Shown: positions 12,682 through 23,920, counted from the first letter of the stretch. The stretch is DNA of 64,000 nt from Mytilus trossulus (GCF_036588685.1 NC_086374.1:69872457-69936456), one strand, 5' to 3'. The notes: a model not told the origin generated them from the sequence alone. Program-made: numbers and translations.

Positions 12682-13770
12682 CACAGTGTAGATACTATTC
12701 TGTACGCTATCCGGAAGTCGGGATTTTCGAAGCGAAGATTTCAAACTGGCTAACAGAACGGTTTTGTTTTGGTGCCTTTTCTCATCATTTGTTTACTCCT
12801 ATATCTATAAAGTGCTTTGCACATCTTAAATGTATGTATAGCATCATAAATATGAGTAACTGTAACAAAAACATGCAGTAGAATATAAAATATACGTGTG
12901 CATCACACCAACTTCATAGAAAAAAGTGAAATCGATTGACAATTTTGCTCTCGTAGTACAAAACAAATAATCTTTTATTGCAAATATTTGCATCAGTTTA
13001 CAGTTAAATATATACTGTTTCAATATTCCTATCGTATTTAAGTAGAATGTTCGTATTTCAAATAACAAATATGCTTTCCTTGAGGATCCCAAAATAAATT
13101 ACTGTACAATCAGTCTAAAACTGACTGTATTCTAGTAGCGATTTCAGATTTTTTGTCTGTATGACCAGTCGTGATTTTGAAGAAAAAAACAACAACAAAT
13201 GGAAGTTTTTAACGACCTTGACTGAAAAACAACGGCAATTTGAAGGTATATACGTGTCTATGTGAAATTATGATTGTGTCCATGGAACTATAACGTATAA
13301 TTTCTTTCATCAGACAATACAAATATATTTCTTATGATTTTTGTAGACGGCAAAATAATTATATTTTATTCCGTTAAGTCTTACTTATAATCAAATGCCT
13401 AAAAAGCAATTATACATGATTTGCCTGTGGACTTTCAAATTGTATTAGTGTGTCGTTGCAGTTATCTGTTTAACTATTACATTTTGAAAGACTATTTACA
13501 CCGTCTGCCGTTGACCAATTGGTGATAACATACATCAAGCCTGTCTCTTTTAAAATGACAAAAAATAGATAGAGAAATACTTAAGGTACATGTATTGAGG
13601 AAAGAATTAACGAAATTATACCCCGCCACTTCTATAGTCCATGTTTTGGAATAAAATAAACCACCAGAAAAACTAAATTATAGGTGCACAGGGGCATCAT
13701 TTAATAACGAATATGAGGAAGTTTTATTAATACTAGTATATGGTAAGTTTTTGAAAGTTGCGTATAGTAA

Positions 13771-13995
13771 ACGGGTACCACCCAATAAAAAGTAAAATCA
13801 CAAAAATACTGAACGCAGAGGAAAATCAATTCGGAAAGTCCATAATCACATGGCAAAATCAAATAACAAAACGCATCAAAAACGAATAGACAAGAACTGT
13901 CATATTCCTGACTTGGTACAGGCATTTTCAAATGTAGAAAATGGTGGATTAAACCTGGTTCTATAGCGCTAACCCTCTCTCTTTAATAACAGTCT
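13771..13995 (+). repeat. Interspersed repeat family C, nested in the TIR element
   Basis: It contains 'aaaatcaattcggaaagtcc', 'tcatattcctgacttggtac' and 'ggattaaacctggttctata'. Other copies are at 30440 (minus), 34745 (plus) and 41940 (minus). Confidence 0.85.
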
Positions 13996-14499
13996 CATCA
14001 AATTCCGCCATATTTACATGATGCGTTCAATAAACAGTCACAATTAATAAAACAGCCAAAATATGGGTACATCAGTCATCATCAAGGTAGTGGAAAAGTC
14101 CTTATCATGGAAATAAAAAACTGATGATTTTTCGAAAAACCAAAATAAGAGGTACACAATTGAGTTAAATGATAAGGAATCTGAAAAAGATTCATTAAGT
14201 TATGACACTTGTCTGAAGGAAGTTGTGGATATAAAATAGGTACGACCAATATAAGGTTATGACAAAGTCCGTATTTAAGATATAGAAACATCAAAAATAT
14301 TTTTACCAAAAATTCGAAATAGAAGCTCCATAATACATTAATTGATTAAAAATGGAGCAATTTTAGAAAAGTTTAACAATTGGTTTTGAGGGTCACGGTT
14401 GGAAATACCTGATGGGTGCCCCCGTTTAATGCAATGTTCAAGTCCGTATCTTATATAAAGAAACCCCATAAAAGATTTTTAATAAAATTTGAAATACAT

Positions 14500-14708
14500 T
14501 CCTTTTTTTATATAAATAAGGCCGTTAATTTTCTCGTTTGAATTGTTTTACATTGTCATTTCGGGGCCTTTTATAGCTGACTTTGTGGTATTGGCTTTGC
14601 TTATTGTTGAAGGCCATACGGTGACCTATATTTGTTAATGTCTGTGTCATTTTGATCTCTTGTGGACGGTTGTCTCTTTGGCAATCATACCGCATCTTCT
14701 TTTTTATA
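14500..14708 (-). repeat. Interspersed repeat family A, reverse copy, nested in the TIR element
   Basis: Reverse complement of family A. It shows 'aaggccgttaattttctcgt', 'gaaggccatacggtgaccta' and 'tctttggcaatcataccgca', ending at an AT-rich tail near 14708. Confidence 0.85.
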
Positions 14709-14744
14709 TTATAATTTATGATACGGAATCCGAGAAAAAAATAA

Positions 14745-14900
14745 TTAATAGTTATACCAGTGAAGGATTCAAGAAAATTGGGATCCGGCGGTTTGAAACT
14801 CTTTTTTTTAACTTACAACGCATTTGTATGGGAACATATATTTAGAATCCTCTTTTCTCCTGGATTGGCCCCCCTCTCCATTTAAAAACGTCTGGAAACC
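14745..14900 (+). repeat. Interspersed repeat family F fragment
   Basis: A diverged copy of the block at 10750-10915, sharing 'atttgtatgggaacatata', 'ctcctggattggcccccct' and 'ttaaaaacgtctgg'. Confidence 0.6.
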
Positions 14901-15872
14901 CCAATGTATATTAAGTGGTTTATGAGGAGATGCGCTTGCAAAACCGGCGAAACATGTTGTACCGGTCCAACGGACGAACGGATAACAGACTTCATTATTA
15001 CTATAAACCATCGGTTTACAAAGTGGTGTACGATTGAGTGTGAAAGAGACAGATCTACATCCAAAACAAAGTGAAGGAACTGTGATCAATTATAGGCTAC
15101 AGTACGGCCTCGAATGTTTGTAAATACATGCATTTTTATATAACAATTAAATCTGTGTGTTTGTACAACTTGAAGTATAACGGAGGACATTTCTGAAACT
15201 TATATAAACAAACAAACCTTCTTCTTATTTCAGCCACATTCTAACATCCTTATACTTAATGTAGTAAGTCGAGTACACCCTATCAAGCTAAAACATGTTT
15301 GAAAAGTTTACAGGATGTGAATTTATTAAAATATATTTGTGTTATTTAGAAAAATGCCATCTTCTAATGTATCGTAAATAACTTTGAAATCACTACTAGA
15401 ATACAGTGAAATAAAGACTGATCATACAGTTTCAAAATATACAAGCGAGACTGATCGTACAGTGCAAAATTCAAACAAGTGTAATTTTCTTATGTCTGGC
15501 TTCAAAGATCTGGCTGAAACTTTTACCACCACTCAAAATATACTTTATTTAGTAAATCAAGTCTGGATTTTACGTTAATTTGTACAGTAAGGGTGCAAAA
15601 AGATTGTTTTTAGGTTCACCGACTGATTTTCCTTAATGATGCACTTGAAAATCTCTTGATTAAGGCAAAGATACGAATAAAGAATGTGCTAATTTTAATT
15701 ATAAACCATTTGTGAATATCGATGTCAGCTGAATTAATCATTAAGCAATGTACAGATGAACATCTTACCGTTTAATATAACTATATCCGACAAATTTAAA
15801 ATGTGATCCAAAAAGTTCTCGCTTCGAAAATCGCGACTTCCGGAAAGCGTACAGAATAGTTTCTACACTGTG

Positions 15873-16025
15873 AATAAGGGCCCCAACATGGCAAATGTAT
15901 TTAGCCATTCAAACTGGAAAAACCAACGGTCTAATCTGTAAGAAAAATAAGAAACGTGAAATACTTATGAACCACATCAACAAACGACAACCACTGAACA
16001 TCAGCCGATCAGGTTCCTGACGACG
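15873..16025 (+). repeat. Interspersed repeat family B, right half
   Basis: It starts with the second AATAA and continues 'gggccccaacatggcaaatg', 'accaacggtctaatctgtaa', 'acaaacgacaaccactgaac' and 'caggttcctgac', in the order of the copy at 16310-16715. Confidence 0.8.
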
Positions 16026-16059
16026 TATCTATATTAAGTGTCTTATTTGTTGTTGTGGG

Positions 16060-16215
16060 GATGTATTAATATATTGTACCTTGCCACGTGCGATCTGTGT
16101 TTTTTGTTACTTTTTTTTTATTATGCTTTGTTTTAATCTGATGAGTTTACAACTGATTTTTTTTTATAGTTTGTTCATATGTTGTGCTGTTTCTTATTGC
16201 TTATTGGTTTTTATT
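16060..16215 (-). repeat. Family A reverse fragment
   Basis: 'taatctgatgagtttacaac' and 'atagtttgttcatatgttgt' match the distal end of the reverse family A copies at 50930 and 61215. The 75-codon ORF here is repeat-derived. Confidence 0.5.
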
Positions 16216-16309
16216 AATGCATGCAGTCGTATAGAACCAACGATATTCGGCATGAAAACTTACAATCCTAGTCAATTAAGAATGAAGTCGAACGCACCCG
16301 TAACATGAT

Positions 16310-16715
16310 ACGGGGGTCTCCATTCAAATAATAATTTATAAAAGTAAACCATTATAGGTCAATGTACGGCCTTCAACAAGGAGCCTTGGCTCACATCAAA
16401 CAACAAGATATAAAAGGCCCCAAAATTACTAGTGTAAAACCATTCAAGCGGGAAAAAAACAACGGTTTAATCTGTATAAAAAAACGAGAAACGAGGAACA
16501 CGTGTAAATTACACAAACAAACGACAACTACTGTACATCAGATTCCTGACTTAGGACAGGTGCAAACATTTGCAGCGGGATTAAACGTTTTTATGGTACA
16601 AACCTTCTCCCTTTGTCTGAAACAAGAGAATAACATCAAAACATAGAAAAACACACGATAAAATATCAATTGGAGACTTAACTCAATCAAAAAAACGTAA
16701 ATAAGTTTATAAGAA
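16310..16715 (+). repeat. Interspersed repeat family B, nearly complete copy
   Basis: It runs 'gtctccattcaaataat', 'caatgtacggccttcaacaa', 'caagatataaaaggccccaa', 'agattcctgacttaggacag', 'gggattaaacgttttta' and 'cttaactcaatcaaaa'. This copy supplies the empty-site comparison for the element at 12682-15872. The 94-codon ORF across it is repeat sequence. Confidence 0.85.
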
Positions 16716-16999
16716 TGATATCTCGTATATGCATTGGTTACTGTTCATAATCATAATTTTAAGTTTCTATTTATGAACATCTGTAGAGCATAGAATTCCT
16801 TTTTTTAAATTAATTTACGTCTGTTCAAATTATGTTTACTTCAAATGATAACGTCAAAAAATAACGTTAAATTTCTTCAAAACTTATGTAACTACCAGGA
16901 AAAATGAAGCCAAGGTACGGTGCTATACATTTTATTTATAAATATTTCGACATGACATGACAATTCAACATTAAGTTTAAATCTAGAGAAAATCTAGAA

Positions 17000-17125
17000 A
17001 TTGGGTATGAGTGCCACCAATGAGAAAACTCTCCATCCAATTAACAGTTTGTAAAAGTAAACCAGTATAGTTCAAGGAAGGCCTTCAACACGGAGCCTTA
17101 GCTCACACAGAACAGCAAGATTGTT
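17000..17125 (+). repeat. Family B 5' fragment
   Basis: 'gggtatgagtgccaccaatg', 'ctctccatccaattaacag' and 'ggccttcaacacggagcctt' match the head of family B. Confidence 0.8.
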
Positions 17126-17920
17126 TTTACCTATTGTATTTATTGTAAATTTGTTCTCGTCCTGAGCATGCATGCAATGTTTGCCCCTCGACGTTAAGCA
17201 ACCAACAATCAATCATATTAAACTATCATATTTTGATAAAAAAAAAATGTCCAATTAAAAAAATCTGGATAAATTTGACGTTTAAAATTCCCAGGAATGC
17301 TCAAAACCAGAACTTTAATAGCAAGAATGAGTAGCTAATCAAACTATACTTTTTGTCAAAATGCACTAGAAATAAAAGCCATACCATCTCGTGCCAACGT
17401 TGCCTAAGGGAGTTACAAACTTAATTTTTTAATAATTTTTAAATCTATTAAGGGAAAGTCTTTAACAAATGTATGTTATAAATCAAGTCAGTGACCGTCA
17501 CGAATCACTGACTACATGGTACATTTAAAATGTCATACTAACAAAACACAATGACATTCCTGCACCGAAATGATAGCATTTTATTTGATCTGAAAGAAAA
17601 TAAAAACACGTCGAAGAGGGTGGTATTTAACGACCTTGACATTGACTATATATGAAGCACAGTAAAAACACATGACAACATTGGTAAAGATTAAAAAATG
17701 TACTCGTACCAGGGACATTATAAAATCTTACCATACAAGTATTTTTTTCTATATAAGTATTCAAATTAAAGATCAAACAATTTATCATAATGCCATTTTT
17801 TTCGAATACAGTGAAACGTATTTCAAGAGACCATCTTATTGTGACTTATTATTTATAATTTATGTTAATGATCATTGTTTGTTGGTCTAAACAAGATATA
17901 GAGTTGTGATTTTTAATGTC
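17125..17920. other. Intergenic, no gene seen
   Basis: AT-rich sequence with no recognised repeat. A short string near 17620 ('tatttaacgaccttgac') resembles one near 13205. No convincing coding exon. Confidence 0.5.
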
Positions 17921-17921
17921 G

Positions 17922-18255
17922 AACGCTGGAGATGGAAGGTCTAGCACTGCATGTAGATTATGAAATAACGATCGCTGGAGATGTAAAGTCTAGCGATGGA
18001 GATGTTAAGTCCGGTGCTGTAGATATAAAGTCCAATGCTCTAAATCCCAATTAACAATGTACAGCTCAGCGCTTGCGATTTATATCCTGAGCGCTGATGT
18101 TTCCATCTACAGCGCTGGACTCTATATCTATAGATCTTGAGCGCTAGACATAACATTTGTCTCGCTGGAGCTTGCATCTTCAGCGCTGGACTCTAAATCT
18201 ACCGCACTAGATTTTACATCTCAAGCGATTGACTTTATATATATATCTCCAGCGC
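17922..18255. repeat. 21-bp repeat array that inverts at its centre
   Basis: From 17922 to about 18050 the unit reads approximately CGCTGGAGATGTAAAGTCTAG in the plus direction, with a clean 21-bp period over 17993-18050. From about 18063 to 18255 the same unit appears as its reverse complement, e.g. 'catctacagcgctggactct' near 18104 and 'tctccagcgc' near 18245. Many units contain the palindrome AGCGCT. The array is therefore a large imperfect inverted repeat built of diverged tandem units. Confidence 0.85.
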
Positions 18256-18259
18256 ATGA

Positions 18260-18900
18260 TTATGAAAAAGATAAGTCACTTTTAATCTGTATGTGACCAC
18301 AATGGGCTCCATTCTAGAAGGATTAAGAAGGTTAAAAACAACACTTATCTTTCAGACCATTAAAATAACAGACATAATGACTTAGAAATTGGTAACAATT
18401 TCTTGTCAATTTTTTTCCGATTAACTTTTGAATTTTAAAGGAAATCACTAACGTTTAAACATCATTATCATCGTCATAACTATTTTCGAAGTATTACAGT
18501 CTTACTACCATATGTCTCATTGTACATTAAAGTTTTTTCATAATTAAATGTAAAACAACAAAATATTGCAGGTCAAAATGAAATGCAGAAGTTATTTTAA
18601 CTTATATAAATGCATTTTGTCAGGAAAGATTATGGTGATGGATAGCTGTATAACGTCCAGTGGCAACGTAAATGCATATATAGGACAAACACATGTTAGG
18701 TTAATATACATATTAACCGTGTTTGTACCAATGTACTAGACCGACAGATTGAGCAAGATTTTAAACGCGATAATTAACCAGGTAAAAATTCACTTGAAGA
18801 CTATATGCGGACACGCTATTCTGACTCTGAACCGATCAGTCTTAGCTTAAACTCCTCAATTCCACATCCTGACCGAAAAAAAACCCAGCAAATACCAATG
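18260..18900. other. Intergenic, no gene seen
   Basis: No recognised repeat, RNA or coding exon. Confidence 0.5.
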
Positions 18901-18904
18901 TTTT

Positions 18905-18985
18905 AATCTAGGGTAGTCGTGGTCGGGAGTTGACCCCGCGACCTCCCGCATTCGTGGCAAACATGCTACCACAAGAGCATCGGAG
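18905..18985 (-). repeat. tRNA-like fragment (probable SINE head or tRNA pseudogene)
   Basis: On the minus strand 'tgctcttgtggtagcatg' resembles a box A/D-arm, 'ttgccac' could be an anticodon loop with GCC (Gly), and 'cggggtcaactcccg' resembles the T-arm with box B. The 3' 'ccacgac' finds no matching acceptor strand upstream, so I do not call a functional tRNA. Confidence 0.45.
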
Positions 18986-19782
18986 AAGTATAGCATGGGA
19001 AAAGAAAGCAAGAGGGATATGACTTCGTTTACATGCAGAACGTCCGTATAAAATGTGGTCTTTCTTTTTTGTTTATAGCCGGCTTACAATCGATCATTTA
19101 AAAGTGCATTATTCTATAAGTAAAGTTTCTAACTCATAATTCTAATAAATTAGATTAAAAAATTACATGAAAAAGTTGTTTTTGCAAAATTAAGTGGCAT
19201 CATTTTGTATCTAATCCATCAGTGCTATGTGATCAATCTTTGTAACGAGTCTCCATACATCACCCCTCAAAAAGTTTTAGTTGAGGAGGAAAATACATGA
19301 ACATAAAAATGACCGTTACATTTAAAATATGACGAAAAACGGAAACCAAGCGATGGCAAATTATCATAATTTGTTTGGCAATGTTTGATGATTTTTTTTC
19401 TTCTTAATTTCTATTTGGTGTATTGAAATGCAAATATACAACTGTGTATACCTGCAATGCACTGTTTGTACACGCAGCTAAAGATCAATATGAAGAACGC
19501 ATTGTCAGCATTTTTGTCGATATAATCGATTTGAAAATATCAAATATCTTAACGAAACGTGAATTCAGAATCTTTTTAACTTGGTGACTGAATATAAGGA
19601 AATAGATTGTTTTCGGTGATATTCGTATTTACATAATAGATCATAGTTATTTAGGTCATCGACATATGTTATGTGTTCAATACACAAACAAAAGCTTCGC
19701 CTAATTAAATACCTGATACATAGGTAAAAACCCTGTATAATTGTTCTAAAAATAACCAACCTTGCATATATACAAAATAATC

Positions 19783-19960
19783 ATGTCTTCGACGCGTGGT
19801 TATGCTGAAAAATGTTTGTATTTAGACGGGGAATGTTCCAATTGTCTTCTTTATGAAGGATTGAACTCTTTTAATTTGTTGATTTTGACAAAAACATCAC
19901 ATTGCAAGCTGTACCCATGTTTGCACGCAAGTTGGGAAATTTTGGAGGCTTCTGAAAACG
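19783..19960 (+). other. Possible isolated coding exon, unassigned
   Basis: An ATG at 19783 opens a frame of about 59 codons beginning MSSTRGYAEKCLYLDGECSN and rich in cysteine. It runs straight into a good donor (GAAAAC|GTAAGT at 19960/19961). I found no partner exon in the next kilobases and recognise no domain. It could be a first exon of an unfound gene or chance; the frame continues past the donor to 20016. Confidence 0.2.
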
Positions 19961-20489
19961 TAAGTTGGGATTTTATTATTATAATATATGCTGATTATAC
20001 CTTTTCATTGCGGTAATGTTTTTGAAGGGTTTGTAGCTTGATAGCATTAGTTTGCGAGTCGATCGCAAATTAGAGTTCCCTGGTTTAGCAGGAGCCAGTG
20101 ATCAAATTATGAAAAAAATAGGCTTTCAAATCTTAAAATGCAATACTAAGTTTAATACTGATACTAACTGACATAAAATTCATCTATGCTTTCGCGCCAA
20201 AATTCAAATCAATAATTGTGAAAAGGATTCTCTGAAGCGTTATCGAATGGGAGATGCGCGTTTAGGCTAGAAGTATGATGCATTTTTTTCAATGGAAAGT
20301 CGACATTTGGGTAAATTTTAAAGTAAAAATTTAGTCTTATATCCTCCACTGCACAGGTTAGCAACATGTTAATGCTTATTATATTCTTTCTGTTTGCTAG
20401 ACAGTGTTTGCTTCCTGGTCCGCACGTTAGGTGGAGGTCGATTTTTTTTAAAACAATATGAGTGATCACATACTTAACAGCAATTCCAT

Positions 20490-20575
20490 GCATAACGCCT
20501 GGAATCTGGTGACCAGTAGTTGTTTGTTGATGTGGTTCATAAATGTTTCTCGTTTTTCGTTTTTCATATAATAGT
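20490..20575 (-). repeat. Family A/B tail fragment, reverse
   Basis: 'agtagttgtttgttgatgtg' and 'ttcataaatgtttctcgttt' are the reverse of the distal segment seen at 15960-16000. The surrounding 18985-20490 and 20575-20910 hold no other recognised repeat. Confidence 0.6.
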
Positions 20576-20912
20576 ATCTAACATCGAATTGTCAGGCAAT
20601 GTTGTACATACACTCGTGTGTACATGTAACAGTAGTAGAACTTCGCAGCGCCAATACTTGTTCAAATAAGTTCCAAATTTGTCTCAAACAATGGTAGTGG
20701 TCCTGAATTTAATGCCACTCTAACATTTTGGTAGGTGGTATTACCTGATCTGAAATGTAAACCATTTATACCACTAAATGGTGCAAAAAAAATTAAGTTC
20801 TTTTCATTTAAAAAAAGCAGGGTGTACAGATGGTGATCGTATATTTGTTTTGTGTTATTTAAAATGTTAAACCATCAGGAAAGCATCACAAATAACTTGA
20901 GAGAGTTTTTTT

Positions 20913-21189
20913 GGTTATAACAGCTCTTCTATAAAAGCATGCAGAGCAAACTATTGATCACATTTTTTGCTATGTTTGTTTGGATGTTTGTAAACAACAG
21001 CTAGGTAGTCTGTTTACTATATACTGGAATTTGATTGGACAATAAACATTAACTTTAATTCATGTCTAATCAAATCCCAGTATATATTGAAACTCTGCCT
21101 ACCTACTGTATGCAAACATCCAAGCAAACACAGCAAGCAAGTTGATCAAATTGTTGTTTTGCATGCTTTTATAGAAGAGCTGTAACCAT
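20913..21189. repeat. Large imperfect palindrome (foldback element), ~135-bp arms
   Basis: The left arm begins 'ggttataacagctcttctat' (20913). The right arm ends with its reverse complement 'atagaagagctgtaacc' (~21188). Correspondence continues inward through 'aaaagcatgca', 'tttggatgtttg' and 'tttgattggaca' to a centre near 21050, with scattered mismatches. Confidence 0.9.
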
Positions 21190-21421
21190 AATAATATCAT
21201 TGTCATGCTTATAATTACATTAGATGTATGTTTCAGTATAATACTTTATTTTAATTGGCTAACGGCACATCACTTGTTATTCCGTAAACAATTGCATCAC
21301 TCAATAAAACTTTTCATTCATGATAGCACGTGGTCCCACAATAAAGTGCACAGGTGAATAATATACAAAATTTAAAAAATTCGTGTTTTCATGATCATAG
21401 CTAAAAAATGTAATTATAAGT

Positions 21422-21570
21422 ATTGAATGCTCCTTTTTGTAACTTTATAGGGTTGTAAAAGCGTTGACCGTGCGCACATTTTTAGTATGAAGCGCTTCCG
21501 CGCTTCATACAAAATGTACTTCGGTCAACGCTTTTACTCCCCAATAAATTTACAAAAAGAAGCATTCAAT
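21422..21570. repeat. 149-bp palindrome with ~72-bp arms
   Basis: The arms begin 'attgaatgctcctttttgt' (21422) and end 'acaaaaagaagcattcaat' (21570). They pair through 'aaaagcgttgacc' and 'ggtcaacgctttt' to the centre 'gcgcttccgcgc' near 21496. Several bulges show it is not a recent perfect duplication. Confidence 0.92.
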
Positions 21571-22645
21571 TCTTAAAATGATTTAGCGAAATTGTTTGCG
21601 CTTTTTAAATACGCACACAGAGTGTTGAATTAGAATTTCAAAGTAGAGTACGTTTTGGTAATCTGTGTTGTTGTAAATAATTACAGTGATTGTATATGCT
21701 GTTGTTTTCAGACATATTACTATATAGTTATTCCATAAAAATGGCTTTATATGGGTTTTTTTTACATACGGATGTGCATATTGATGTGAAATATAAGAAT
21801 CCGCATTTGATATGCAGATAATACTAATATTAAACTCAAGACAAGTGCAATTGTGAAGACGATTTTGCTTTGTTTTGATGTAGATAATTTCCTATGATTC
21901 TCTATAGTGCTTAAACGTAAGCAATATGTTATGCATTTTGCATTGTAGAATTTTGTCTTAAGCACGTAAATTATCAATTTTGCAGTAATCGGCACACGTA
22001 TAGAATTAGGTTGACAATGCATTCTGACATATATTATAATATTTTTTTTCTTTATAAGAAATTATTGATATATGTATAAATTAAAACTGTACTAGTATTG
22101 GTATTAAAACGTGATTTTTTTTTAGTAGAAAGAAGAACTCTAATGAAATCAGATTGTTGTTGTTACGTTTAATAGTTTTTAATCTTTTCCATTACTAGTA
22201 TTCTTTTTTGTTTTCATTTATTTATTTACATTTGAATTTGTAGGTTACATGACTCCACTAGTTACGTTAACCTCTAAGTACTTACTAGTACAATTGTACG
22301 TCTGTCACCTTTGAATGATTTATAGAAAGCTAATGTATGGTTTGAAAAAGCCACCATGAAACAGGGTTATTTACTTAATCTTGAACTATCTCATTTCGTT
22401 ATTGAAAGGTTGACCATAAAATAGGTCTGGAGAAACAAGATAGTGCTTTTGTGTGTACGCTCCAATTATAGCAATATATGAAAACTAAGTATTCATAACT
22501 AAATAAGAAAAGTTATGCTATCCTTTGAAAGCCTGTGTAACTATGTAATGTGGTCAAAGTACTTCACTGCATCATACACTTGGAGCGAACACAATTGCAT
22601 TTTTGACATGTATAACCTGTAATTCCCTTAATGTGTTAATTAAAA
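21571..22645. other. Intergenic, no gene seen
   Basis: AT-rich. The 86-codon minus-strand ORF at 21762-22022 shows no domain and no splice context. A first exon of the downstream RING gene might be expected in or before this stretch, but I could not find one. Confidence 0.5.
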
Positions 22646-22648
22646 ACA

Positions 22649-23096
22649 AGAATGTGTCCAAAGTACACGGATGCCCCACTCGCACTATCCTTTTGCATGT
22701 TCTATGGACCGTGAAATTTGGTAATAATCTAATTTGGCATTAAAATTAGAAAGATTATACTATAGGGAACATATGTACTAAGTTTCAAGTTGATTGGACT
22801 TCAATTTCATCAAAAACTACCTTGAACAAAAACTTTAACCTGAAACTCCCACTTTCATTTTCTATGTTCAGAGGACCGTGAAATTGAGGTCAAAAGTCTT
22901 ATTTGGCTCTAAACTAGAAAGATCATATCATAAACAACAATTGTACTAAGTTTCAAGTTGATTGGACTTCAGCTTCATCAAAAACTACCTTGACCAAAAC
23001 ATTAACCTGAACGGACGCACAGACGAACGAACGAACGAACGGAGCCACAGACCAGAAAGCATAATGCCTCTCTACTTTCGTAGGTGAGGCATAAAA
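22649..23096 (+). repeat. Interspersed repeat family E
   Basis: It starts near 'aatgtgtccaaagtacacgg' and ends 'cgtaggtgaggcataaaa'. It consists of two related halves, each with 'ggaccgtgaaatt', 'tactaagtttcaagttgatt' and 'catcaaaaactaccttga', then a 'gaacgaacgaacga' tract. Other copies are at 47150 and 56617. Confidence 0.9.
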
Positions 23097-23169
23097 AATG
23101 TGAAGGGGGATGATTATTTCAATATGTATCTTTAATATATTATTAAAATGTTTTTGCTTTCAAAAAGTA

Positions 23170-23375
23170 ATAGCACAAGGATACTGAACTCCGTTGAAAA
23201 ATGGAAAGTCCCTAACAAAAGGGCATAATCAAAAGCTCAAACACATCAAACGAATGGATAACAACTGTCATATTCCTTACTTGGTACATGCATTTTCCAA
23301 AGCAGAAAATGTTGAATTAAAGCTAGTTTTAAAGCTAGCAAAACCTCTCACTTGTATGAAAGTCGCTCAACATTG
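23170..23375 (+). repeat. Interspersed repeat related to family C
   Basis: 'ggaaagtccctaacaaaag', 'aaacgaatggataacaactg', 'tacttggtacatgcattttc' and 'aaacctctcacttgtatg' are shared in part with family C; the end matches 51245-51275. Confidence 0.7.
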
Positions 23376-23377
23376 AT

Positions 23378-23915
23378 TTATGTCTACAGAATGAATGACA
23401 CAGAGTTCAAGGTCGGTGATATAATTGCCGACGAGTGGTTATATATTTGTCCCTAGTGATAGCTATTGTTTTAGACACAGAGTTTAAGGTCGGTGATATT
23501 GTGGCCACATTGGTTATTATCCTGTCCCTAGTGATAGCTATTGTTTTATGTTTACAGAATGAATGACACAGAGTTCAAGGTCGGTGCTATTGTTGTCACA
23601 TTAGTTATTATCCTGTCCCTAGTGATAGCTACTGTTTAAGGTTTACAGGATAAATGACACAAAGTTCAAGGTCGATGATATTGTTGCCACAGTGGTTATA
23701 AATGTGTTCCAAGTGATAGCTATTGTTATGTTTACAGAACGAATGCCTCCGAGTTAAAGGTCGGTGATATTGTGGTAACAGTGGTTATAAATCGTTCCTT
23801 GGTAATACTAAAAAGTAGCTATTTATATTATGAATGACACAGACTTCAAGGTCGGTGATATTGTGGCCACAGGGGTCATAAATATGTCCCTAGTGATAGC
23901 TATTGTTTTATGTTT
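23378..23915 (+). repeat. ~90-bp tandem array of decayed transmembrane-exon copies
   Basis: Six diverged copies of the acceptor plus first ~85 bases of the exon at 23920 stand in tandem, anchored near 23391, 23473, 23559, 23650, 23740 and 23830; the intact exon (23921) is the seventh. Most begin 'tttacag|aatgaatgacac' and share 'gttcaaggtcggtgatatt' and 'ctagtgatagctattgtt'. Copies carry stops and frameshifts, and copies 2 and 6 have lost the acceptor. They lack the later part of the exon that encodes the Cys-rich and basic segment, so only the 5' portion was amplified. Confidence 0.9.
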
Positions 23916-23920
23916 ACAGA

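Larger units (their letters stand above)
12682..15872. mobile_element. 3.2-kb TIR transposon with RSS-heptamer-like ends, 5-bp TSD
   Basis: The left end begins CACAGTGTAGATACTATTCT at 12682. The reverse complement of the right end (15872) begins CACAGTGTAGAAACTATTCT. The match continues for about 53 bp with three mismatches. AATAA flanks both ends (12677-12681 and 15873-15877). Removing the element and one AATAA restores a family B repeat of the same spacing as the intact copies at ~16405 and ~55190. A CAC-starting terminus with a 5-bp duplication is the pattern of Transib/RAG-like elements, and CACAGTG is the heptamer consensus of V(D)J recombination signals. I see no transposase inside, and no nonamer at 12- or 23-base spacing. 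The interior contains later repeats of families C, A and F. It is probably a non-autonomous or decayed copy; the superfamily is an inference. Confidence 0.8.

Noticed and set aside
12682-12740. A complete recombination signal (heptamer, spacer, nonamer)
   Set aside because: Only the heptamer is there; nothing like ACAAAAACC occurs 12 or 23 bases further in.
13701-14309. Two minus-strand ORFs (75-76 codons) inside the TIR element as transposase remains
   Set aside because: The first translates interspersed repeat family C; the second shows no transposase motif.
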